Shown one piece after another: positions 5,835 to 11,343 of a stretch of DNA of 11,343 nt. The position numbers were made by a program, and so were the translations under genes. How positions within the stretch are numbered: position 1 is the stretch's first letter; each line of letters opens with the position of its first letter. The notes under the pieces were generated by a model. It ran no database searches. It saw only the letters and a list, made by a program, of their open reading frames with translations, and had not been told where the DNA came from. This DNA is from DASPFV01 sp035620975 (GTDB taxonomy: Bacteria > Acidobacteriota > Vicinamibacteria > Vicinamibacterales > 2-12-FULL-66-21), in the NCBI GenBank assembly GCA_035620975.1, contig DASPFV010000191.1, positions 1 through 11,343 of the forward strand. The letters are read 5' to 3'.

Positions 5835-6908
5835 ATGAATGCCGCATTCATCATCGAACGCCGTCCGCGGACCGCCGTGCTGATGCAGGTCCCCAACGTC
5901 CTTCACCCGCGCGTCGTCTACGCGTCGGCGGCGCACGCCGCTCCGGGCAGTCTGCTGCGCGACGAGGCCGGCCGGTGCTACCGGAAGGTCGGAGACCGCG
6001 TCTGGCCGGTGAACGGATTCCCTCCGCCGGCCGGCGCCGCGCAGTCGCCGGCCCCGTCTGCCGTCATCGACGGCGAACTCCTCGCCGACACTGAAGGGGC
6101 GCCGGCGGCTGAATCGCCGGCCGCGGCCGCCCACCGCACCTTGTGGCCCGAGCCCGGCGAACGGCGGCTGATCGTCTGGGGTCGCTTTCGCGACGTGCTC
6201 GGCAAGCAGATCAAGTATCCGACGAGGCTGCGCGACGGGCACCGCCTGGCGGTGACCGTGCAGGTGTACGAGGTGACGCGTCCGATTGAGGTGGCGGCCT
6301 GGCGGGCGACGCTACCCACGCCGGATGCGGATCTCCTGCCGCTGACCAGCGATGTCGCGGCACGGCTCGAGCTTCGGATCGCGCCATCCCGGCGCGCTCT
6401 TGCCGCGACGACGCCCGGCTCGTGGTTCGCGCCTGGCGACCGACTGGTCCGGCTCCAGATCGTGTCGGATCCGACGGCCGGTCTGGAGGGAGCACCAGGG
6501 AAGAACGCGGCCGGCCCCCCGACCGCGTCGGTGCCCCGTGACGAACGCCCACCAGCGGACGAACCCGTGTCGCGCGTCCGGCGAACCGTTCCCGAACGCT
6601 ACGTCGGACCGTGGGCGTTCGTGCGCAGCCGCGAGGACGCGGCGTACGAGTGCAGCCGGCCCCGTAACCTCGTTCGCTTCACGTCGGCGATACGGCGCTG
6701 CATCCACCGCGCGGACTGGAAACGCTGGCGGACGCTGCTCGCCGGCAAAACCTCTGACGAGCAGCTGTGGACCGTCCGCCCGCCGGCCGGCAGCCTGAGC
6801 GACCCCACTCTGCAGGCATGGGCGACCACTACGCTCCTCGGGGCCGGCTACGACGTCGGCGTCATGCTGGGCGAATGGGAGATTTTCTGGCGGCGCAAGG
6901 GGCTGTGA
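5835..6908 (+). CDS. Unknown 357-residue protein with Ala/Pro linkers
   Basis: I do not recognise this protein. Three ordered parts can be seen. Residues 1-62 include HPRVVYAS and end WPVNGFPPP. Residues 108-212 are beta-rich (RLIVWGRF, RLAVTVQVYEVTRP, RLELRI, DRLVRLQIV). Residues 254-357 are helical and Trp-rich (YVGPWAFVRS, WKRWRTLLAG, LGEWEIFWRRKGL). Proline/alanine-rich linkers (about 63-105 and 213-250) separate them. There is no signal peptide, transmembrane helix or catalytic motif. AAGGTGG lies seven bases before the ATG. The multi-part architecture with flexible linkers suits a scaffold or connector. The gene sits between the small peptidase and a coiled-coil gene in the same operon, consistent with a structural or assembly role, which is inference. 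Confidence 0.75.
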   Translation: MNAAFIIERRPRTAVLMQVPNVLHPRVVYASAAHAAPGSLLRDEAGRCYRKVGDRVWPVNGFPPPAGAAQSPAPSAVIDGELLADTEGAPAAESPAAAAHRTLWPEPGERRLIVWGRFRDVLGKQIKYPTRLRDGHRLAVTVQVYEVTRPIEVAAWRATLPTPDADLLPLTSDVAARLELRIAPSRRALAATTPGSWFAPGDRLVRLQIVSDPTAGLEGAPGKNAAGPPTASVPRDERPPADEPVSRVRRTVPERYVGPWAFVRSREDAAYECSRPRNLVRFTSAIRRCIHRADWKRWRTLLAGKTSDEQLWTVRPPAGSLSDPTLQAWATTTLLGAGYDVGVMLGEWEIFWRRKGL

Positions 6909-6920
6909 CTGCGCCAGACG

Positions 6921-6930
6921 GAGGAAGGGA
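6921..6930 (+). promoter_or_regulatory. Ribosome binding site for the coiled-coil gene
   Basis: GAGGAAGGGA lies about eight bases upstream of the ATG at 6939 and supports that start. The following start, at 7509, has no comparable site, so its gene may depend on coupling. Confidence 0.65.
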
Positions 6931-6938
6931 GAACGACG

Positions 6939-7496
6939 ATGGCGAATGGGACACCGGCGACGTCGCTCACCGTGATGCCGACCGCTGCGGACCTCGAAGG
7001 TGAAGTCAGGAACCTGTACGACGCCCGCGACTACCTCCAGGCGGCCGAAATCAAGGTTCGCGACGCGCGGCGCCGAGTTGACGCGGATCTCGCCAGATGG
7101 GCAATCGACGCGCTCCGTCCGGGCCCCAGGGGTGAGGTCGGGCTCGCGGCGGACGCGATCGTCAAACGCATGAAGGAAGCCGAAGCGGAGCTCGCCAGGA
7201 TCACCGAGCAGGAGCGGGCGCTGCAGGCGATGGTGAAGCGGGTGACGGACCGGCTCGAGCAGCTGAAAAAGGAGTCCCCGGACGTCGTCGCCCGTGAGCT
7301 CGAGCGCCGGCGCGCGGAGCTCCAGAAGCGCCGGGAGAACGAAGAGTCCGACGTGGCGCAGGTCGAGACGCGGCTGGCGGCGCTCGAGCGCGAGCTCAAG
7401 GCGCTGCGCCCGGCCGCGGCCAGGGCGTCGCGCCAATCACAGGCGGCACCAAAGAGGGCGCGCAAGACGTCCGCCCGCAAGAGGCCGACTCCCTGA
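6939..7496 (+). CDS. Coiled-coil protein with Lys/Arg-rich tail
   Basis: This is a 185-residue, highly charged protein. Residues about 17-158 are a nearly continuous helix with heptad-like spacing (IVKRMKEAEAELARITEQE, ALQAMVKRVTDRLEQLKKE, LAALERELKALRP). A possible break lies at 60-67 (RPGPRGEV). The C-terminus (160-185) is disordered and basic (PKRARKTSARKRP), resembling histone-like nucleic-acid-binding tails. There are no cysteines, no signal peptide and no enzyme motif. It could be a scaffolding, fibre or DNA-condensing protein of the assembly. Coiled coils match many families by composition, so homology cannot be judged by eye. Confidence 0.8.
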   Translation: MANGTPATSLTVMPTAADLEGEVRNLYDARDYLQAAEIKVRDARRRVDADLARWAIDALRPGPRGEVGLAADAIVKRMKEAEAELARITEQERALQAMVKRVTDRLEQLKKESPDVVARELERRRAELQKRRENEESDVAQVETRLAALERELKALRPAAARASRQSQAAPKRARKTSARKRPTP

Positions 7497-7508
7497 CGCC
7501 GGACGGTC

Positions 7509-8723
7509 ATGCCGTACGTTCCTGATCGTGGCGCGGACGAAGCCGGCGGGCTCGGCTGCGGCCCGGGATGCGCGTGCACTTCTTGCCGCAGCGGCGATCC
7601 GCTCGGCGAGTGGTACGTGCCCGAGGGGCCCGACGAAGATCTGAACGGTTCGCTCGGCCAGGCCCCCACACCCATCGTGGAGGAGCCCTGCCCCGTGGGC
7701 CCGTCGATCGCCCGCGATCGCTGCGGCGTTCCGCAGCCCTGTCCCGCCGTCCCGAACCTGATCTGCGTGCGCGGCATCGACGGCGTGCCGTTCGAATACG
7801 TCGATCGCGTGACGCGTGACGGCGCCACGGGGTTGATGGTTCCCGCGAAGCGGATCGTGGCGCACCGGCAGCGCTTCGTTCCCCTCGTCAAGCAGGCGCT
7901 CCAGCGGTTCCTGACCGACATGGCGCGCAACGGTCTGCCGGTCGAGGCCATCCTGACCGCTGGTTCCCTGTACTGCCGCTGCGTCACCGGCACGAGCACG
8001 CTCAGCAACCACTCGTTCGGCGATGCCATCGACATCGTCGGGCTGCGCTGGGCGACCGGACGCATTCCAGGACGGCTGCGCGAAACCGTCGTCCACAACT
8101 TCCGCGACCCTGTGGAGCGGGCCGTGCTGCGCCGGATCAATGCGATGCTGCGTTTGCCCTTCGCAACCGTCATCGATTACCACGACCGGCATCACCGGGA
8201 TCATTTCCACTGCGACATGAATCGCGGAAGGGGCCGGCGCCCGCGGGGAAGCTCGACTATCGCGTTCGTGCAGGAAGCGCTCAACGTCCTGACCGGCCGC
8301 GGTCTCACCGAGCACGGGCGGGTCGATCCGCCGACCGGGCAGGCGCTCGTCGCGTTCGCAGGCGGCAACGCCGGCCTGTTGACGGACACGCGCGCGCTCA
8401 ATGCCGCACTTGACGATCTCTTCCGGCGCATCGCGGCCGGGACAGGCGTCAACGGAACCGCCCCGGTCCGGCCCGCAGTCACACCTCCACCGCCTGCCCC
8501 GCCCCCCGCCAGACGCATCGACGGCCCGCGAATACTCGCCGGCGCGCTGCGGGGCGGAGTCTCGGACGTCAGCCAGCTGACGAACGTCCTGTTCTTCGCG
8601 CGCCATCCCGAGCTCGCCGGCCGTCCGATTCGGCCCGGGGAGACCGCGCTCGCGCGAGAGTGGCTCCTCGTCCGCGACCGCATCGTCCTGCCAACGCTGC
8701 GCGCGCGATCGGGAGGGAAATGA
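7509..8723 (+). CDS. Extensin-C-like (LAS-type) peptidase with N-terminal Cys motif and wall-binding module
   Basis: This 404-residue protein has several parts. Residues 14-26 carry a four-cysteine motif (C17, C21, C23, C26) almost identical to one in the serine protease gene downstream. Residues 110-240 resemble the extensin-like C domain, a relative of M15 peptidases: SNHSFGDAIDI at 166-176 and HHRDHFHCD at 228-236 supply the His/Asp zinc-site pattern. Residues 251-307 (FVQEALNVLTGRGL.., then a TGQAL..FAGGNAGL element) resemble a PG_binding_1 fold. A Pro-rich linker (318-335) leads to a C-terminal module at 338-398 (LTNVLFFARHPELAGRPI) that I cannot name. It probably cleaves peptidoglycan peptides. 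There is no Sec signal: the N-terminus lacks a hydrophobic core, and the Cys cluster is not a lipobox. No strong ribosome binding site is seen. Confidence 0.8.
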   Translation: MPYVPDRGADEAGGLGCGPGCACTSCRSGDPLGEWYVPEGPDEDLNGSLGQAPTPIVEEPCPVGPSIARDRCGVPQPCPAVPNLICVRGIDGVPFEYVDRVTRDGATGLMVPAKRIVAHRQRFVPLVKQALQRFLTDMARNGLPVEAILTAGSLYCRCVTGTSTLSNHSFGDAIDIVGLRWATGRIPGRLRETVVHNFRDPVERAVLRRINAMLRLPFATVIDYHDRHHRDHFHCDMNRGRGRRPRGSSTIAFVQEALNVLTGRGLTEHGRVDPPTGQALVAFAGGNAGLLTDTRALNAALDDLFRRIAAGTGVNGTAPVRPAVTPPPPAPPPARRIDGPRILAGALRGGVSDVSQLTNVLFFARHPELAGRPIRPGETALAREWLLVRDRIVLPTLRARSGGK

Positions 8724-8759
8724 GCGTCATGCGGCTCCCCCCTGACCCGGCGGTCGACG

Positions 8760-9497
8760 ATGCGGATCGCTCCTCCATACCGGGAACTCGCGCGTTCGTA
8801 CAACGCGGCCCTCGGCCTTCCTCACCTGAGGGAGATCTGCCGCGCCTTCGAACGTCTCACGCGCCGGCACGCAATCGGGTTCGCATCGGCCGTCGATCTC
8901 GGCTGCGGCACCGGGCTGTTCGCCTGCTATCTCTCTGCCCGGTTCCGGATTCCGGTGTTCGGCGTGGATCGATCGAGCGCGATGCTCGACGTCGCGCGGC
9001 GGGGGTGCCGGCTGCCCGCGGTGCGCTTCCTGCAGCAGGACGTCCGCTGCCTGCGGCTGCCGATGACGGTCGATCTGGCCACGGCCAACTTCGACACCAT
9101 CAACCATCTCACGGACGGCAGGGATCTCGGCCGCACGTTCGAGCGCATCCGCGCCAACCTTCGTGCCGGCGGGCATTTCCTGTTCGATCTGCTGACGCCG
9201 TGGCAGCCGCTTGCGCCGGGGCACACAGTCGGACGCCGTCTGCCGGCGTGCGACGGGTTCCTCGATCAGCTGATTCGATGGCATCCGCGGGAACGGCGCA
9301 TCGACGTGACCGTCGTGCATCGCGGCCCTCGAGGCGTCACCGTGGAGCGGCACCATGAGCGCGCGTACTCGCCAGTGCCCGTCTGCCGCCAGCTGGCTGC
9401 GGCGGGGTTCTGCATTCGCGAGGTCTGCGACGCCCGAACGCTGCTGGCAACGCGCCCGACCTCGAGCCGCGTGATCGTCGTCGCACGGCGCCGATGA
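8760..9497 (+). CDS. Class I SAM-dependent methyltransferase
   Basis: This 245-residue protein has the Rossmann-type SAM site: motif I VDLGCGTGL at 45-53, an acidic end of strand two (FGVDRS, Asp70), and a post-motif FDTINHL at 111-117. GGHFLFDLLTP at 137-147 is the usual strand-5 region. The N-terminus YRELARSYNAALG fits the typical leading helix of small class I methyltransferases. Known relatives methylate small molecules or proteins; the substrate cannot be read from sequence. It is the only likely cytoplasmic housekeeping-type enzyme in this operon, so it might modify a neighbouring structural protein or simply be a passenger. The ATG at 8760 is the first start after an in-frame stop at 8721; its ribosome binding site is weak. 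Confidence 0.85.
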   Translation: MRIAPPYRELARSYNAALGLPHLREICRAFERLTRRHAIGFASAVDLGCGTGLFACYLSARFRIPVFGVDRSSAMLDVARRGCRLPAVRFLQQDVRCLRLPMTVDLATANFDTINHLTDGRDLGRTFERIRANLRAGGHFLFDLLTPWQPLAPGHTVGRRLPACDGFLDQLIRWHPRERRIDVTVVHRGPRGVTVERHHERAYSPVPVCRQLAAAGFCIREVCDARTLLATRPTSSRVIVVARRR

Positions 9498-9521
9498 CGC
9501 CCGGGAACTGGAGAGACCGAC

Positions 9522-10412
9522 ATGGCTTACATGCACGGAATGCCGCTTGCCGAATCGAGCGGGCTGGGATGCGGGGCGGGCTGCGGGTGTCGATCGTGCG
9601 GCAGCCACAGCGCGCGACTCGGCGAGCCGCCCGCCGCCAGACAGCTCACCCGCGTGCCACACGCGTCGGTCGGACCGTGGCGCGCGGTCTGCCGGATCGA
9701 AGCGCGGCAGGATGACAGGGGTGTGTCGATTGGCTCGGGTGTCTACATCACGGCGGTTCACGTCCTGACCTGCGCGCACGTGATCCTTCCGCTCCAGGCC
9801 CCGAATACGAGAGCGATTACCGTCCACCCCGGTCAGAACGGTGCGGATGCCGACACGCCCAGCTTCAAGGCGGTCCGGTGGGAAGTGAGCCCACGCTGGC
9901 GCGCGAGCGATTGCATGACCGCCGGTGAGGACTACGGCCTCATCCTGATGCCGCCGCAGAACGGCTTCATCCCGACGATCCCGTTCCTTCCGGCGGACCT
10001 GCTGGGCGCGGTCGTCACGATTGCGGGGTTCCCGGCTTCCCAGGAGACGCGCGCGCGCCATATGTATACGGCGCAGGGGCGCGTCCTCGGCGGTATTCTG
10101 CTGTCGTCCTGCACGGCCGAGACTGCCGAGGGGCGGCTCCTCCCGAACATCCCGGCCGCCACCAACCTGATCGCGCACGACATCCAGACGGGCGGCTCGA
10201 TGAGCGGCTCCCCGATCTGGTTCACCAAAGACACGCGGCGTCTGGCGGCCATCCACACCGGCCGGATCGACAACCAGACGAAGGGGAAGGCCATCATCCT
10301 GAACGACACGGTCCGCGCGCAGATCCGCCACTGGATGCAGACGACGCTCGCCGCGCCGGCCCGCCGGCCGGTGCCGGCGCCGGTCCGAACGCCAGCGGGC
10401 GCGGCGCGGTAG
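9522..10412 (+). CDS. Trypsin-like (V8/S1-type) serine protease with N-terminal Cys motif
   Basis: This 296-residue protease has the full catalytic triad visible: His86 in VLTCAHVI (84-88 core), Asp137 in EDYGLILM, and Ser228 in GGSMSGSPIW. The downstream AAIHTGR (H245) matches the V8/glutamyl-endopeptidase style. Residues 14-26 carry GLGCGAGCGCRSC, whose four cysteines (17, 21, 23, 26) align with the peptide at the same residue numbers in the extensin-like peptidase upstream, followed in both by LGE. The C-terminus (278-296) is Pro/Ala/Arg-rich. There is no Sec signal. GGAG eight bases before the ATG supports the start. Possible roles are maturation of structural proteins in the particle (as with viral prohead proteases) or attack on targets outside the cell; I cannot choose between them. 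Confidence 0.9.
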   Translation: MAYMHGMPLAESSGLGCGAGCGCRSCGSHSARLGEPPAARQLTRVPHASVGPWRAVCRIEARQDDRGVSIGSGVYITAVHVLTCAHVILPLQAPNTRAITVHPGQNGADADTPSFKAVRWEVSPRWRASDCMTAGEDYGLILMPPQNGFIPTIPFLPADLLGAVVTIAGFPASQETRARHMYTAQGRVLGGILLSSCTAETAEGRLLPNIPAATNLIAHDIQTGGSMSGSPIWFTKDTRRLAAIHTGRIDNQTKGKAIILNDTVRAQIRHWMQTTLAAPARRPVPAPVRTPAGAAR

Positions 10413-10441
10413 CACTGCGGAAGCCAGAAACGGGGGACAGC

Positions 10442-11343
10442 ATGTACCTGGTCGATCGCCAGCTATCCGATCCACAGCCCGGCGGATGGACGTCATCTCT
10501 CGGCGAGCCGCGGCTGCACCCGCGCTGCGCGAGCCTGGAGCTGACGATCCCGGATTCCTACGACGAGCTCGAAGCGGCGGTCAGGCAGTGGATCGCCACG
10601 TGCGTCATGTCGCGGACGAAGGTCGGCGGCGAGCCGATCCGTCGGGAGCGCGGTCTCGTCAACGGAAACCCGACGCTCATCGACATCTGGAACAGGATCC
10701 TCAAACACCGCAGAGGACAGCGCACGACGATCCTGGCAGAGTACGTCTGGGGGCCCAACCGCGTCGAGTCAATCCGCTTCTCCACGACGGCCACGGCGCC
10801 GCCGCCGCCCGCTCCGACGCCAACTCCCCCGCCGTTCGACCGGGCGGGATGCCACACGTTCTGCGACGAGAACAAGGTCTGCTGCGGACGGCGGACACGC
10901 ATGGGCGGGCTCCAGTGTCAGAGCCGCTGGCAGGTGTGCCGGGACAACTGCGATCGGGGCCGGCGATGGCACTTTCCCGACACCGACTGCATCCGGTCCG
11001 GGCCGCAGCCGATGAGCGGATTTCTGGGAGAGCCTGTCGTCGCTGCACCTGCGGGGCCACGGTTTCGGTTCGAGTGTGCGCCGGGATGCCCACCAGCAGC
11101 CGCGAACCAGTGCCGCCAGATCGTGCGGCGGGCGGTCCTCGATGCCATCCGTCTGGCTCATGATGCCGCGGCGAAACTGGAAGCCAGCCCCCGCGCTCCC
11201 GAAACGATACGGCTCTTCACCGCGTTCTTTGGACACAACCCGTCACGCCCGGTTCCGTGGGCCGGAAACCGGGAGTCCGGCCTCGTCGTGGCCCGCCGGT
11301 TCCGTAAGTGCGCGGAGGAACTCAACGGCGGTCGCGTGATGTC
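10442..11343 (+). CDS. Cys-rich protein with possible M35-like metallopeptidase domain (3' partial)
   Basis: The frame stays open from the ATG at 10442 to the window end, 300 codons. GGGGGA four bases upstream serves as the ribosome binding site. Residues 31-115 form an ordered alpha/beta part, followed by a Pro linker (119-131). Residues 137-183 have eight Cys (137, 141, 147, 148, 159, 166, 170, 183), suggesting disulfides or a metal site. Residues 224-300 (CRQIVRRAVLDAIRLAHDA, FFGHNPSRP, VVARRFRKCAEEL) resemble the start of deuterolysin/Lys-specific (M35-type) metallopeptidases, in which a Cys-linked helix pair precedes the HExxH site; that motif would lie past the window, so the activity is unproven. 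It has the LGEP tetrapeptide twice (20-23 and 195-198), echoing the LGE after the Cys motif in the two neighbouring hydrolases. There is no signal peptide. Confidence 0.7.
   Translation, partial: MYLVDRQLSDPQPGGWTSSLGEPRLHPRCASLELTIPDSYDELEAAVRQWIATCVMSRTKVGGEPIRRERGLVNGNPTLIDIWNRILKHRRGQRTTILAEYVWGPNRVESIRFSTTATAPPPPAPTPTPPPFDRAGCHTFCDENKVCCGRRTRMGGLQCQSRWQVCRDNCDRGRRWHFPDTDCIRSGPQPMSGFLGEPVVAAPAGPRFRFECAPGCPPAAANQCRQIVRRAVLDAIRLAHDAAAKLEASPRAPETIRLFTAFFGHNPSRPVPWAGNRESGLVVARRFRKCAEELNGGRVM

Noticed and set aside
7548..7586. LGC in the Cys motif as a lipoprotein lipobox
   Set aside because: There is no positively charged n-region or hydrophobic stretch before the cysteine; the preceding residues are polar and Gly-rich. 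The same holds for 9561-9599.
6312..8606. Several long overlapping minus-strand frames
   Set aside because: They overlap one another and oppose the coiled-coil and extensin-like genes. Composition is Arg/Ala/Gly-rich without domains.
8720..9358. A frame starting at an ATGA overlap with the extensin-like gene stop
   Set aside because: The overlap looked like coupling, but the frame is Arg/Ser/Pro-rich, while the frame at 8760 contains the full SAM-binding motifs.
10362..10390. A GC-rich inverted repeat near the end of the serine protease gene as a terminator
   Set aside because: It is inside the coding frame (Pro/Ala/Arg codons), has no T-run, and the next gene begins about 50 bases later with its own ribosome binding site.
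8727..10496. A 589-codon open frame on the minus strand
   Set aside because: It lies antisense to the methyltransferase and serine protease genes, whose catalytic motifs are intact on the + strand. Its translation is Arg-rich, low in recognisable structure and typical of a high-GC shadow frame.

Overview
This is a high-GC bacterial segment, roughly two-thirds G+C by eye. All 15 supported genes lie on the + strand, with very short gaps or overlaps, which suggests one long polycistronic unit. Base composition and protein style suit an environmental high-GC lineage such as Acidobacteriota or Myxococcota, but no gene here allows a firm taxonomic call. Both ends of the window cut a gene. I found no tRNA, rRNA, CRISPR array, insertion sequence or convincing rho-independent terminator. 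No gene-free gap exceeds about 45 bases.

Left part (1-1701): the tail of a transglutaminase-like protein; an Ala/Pro-rich hydrophobic protein with an arginine-rich C-terminus; a small basic protein; and a very acidic Tyr/Gly-rich repeat protein. Middle part (1745-5300): a block of beta-rich, probably structural proteins without signal peptides. Its core is a domain of about 200 residues present three times, twice in one gene and once in the next. The C-terminal end of the protein just upstream shows a weaker version of the same ending. A single-jelly-roll-like protein with a short CPVCG motif closes the block.

Right part (5276-11343): mainly enzymes, interleaved with two structural-looking unknowns. 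They are a small M15/Hedgehog-type peptidoglycan peptidase, an unknown 357-residue protein, a coiled-coil protein with a basic tail, an extensin-C-like peptidase with a probable peptidoglycan-binding module, a class I SAM methyltransferase, a V8/trypsin-like serine protease, and the first 300 codons of a Cys-rich protein whose end resembles M35-type metallopeptidases. None of the hydrolases has a recognisable Sec signal. Two of them carry nearly the same four-cysteine peptide at exactly residues 14-26.

Interpretation (inference): structural beta-sandwich proteins, low-complexity coat-like proteins, a cross-linking-type enzyme and several signal-less cell-wall and protein hydrolases, all in one operon, look like a self-assembling particle or surface structure with enzymatic cargo. 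A tailless-phage-like or phage-derived particle, or an undescribed lytic or extracellular assembly, are the leading readings. No packaging ATPase, portal, terminase, tail tube, sheath or baseplate gene is visible, so the window alone cannot decide.
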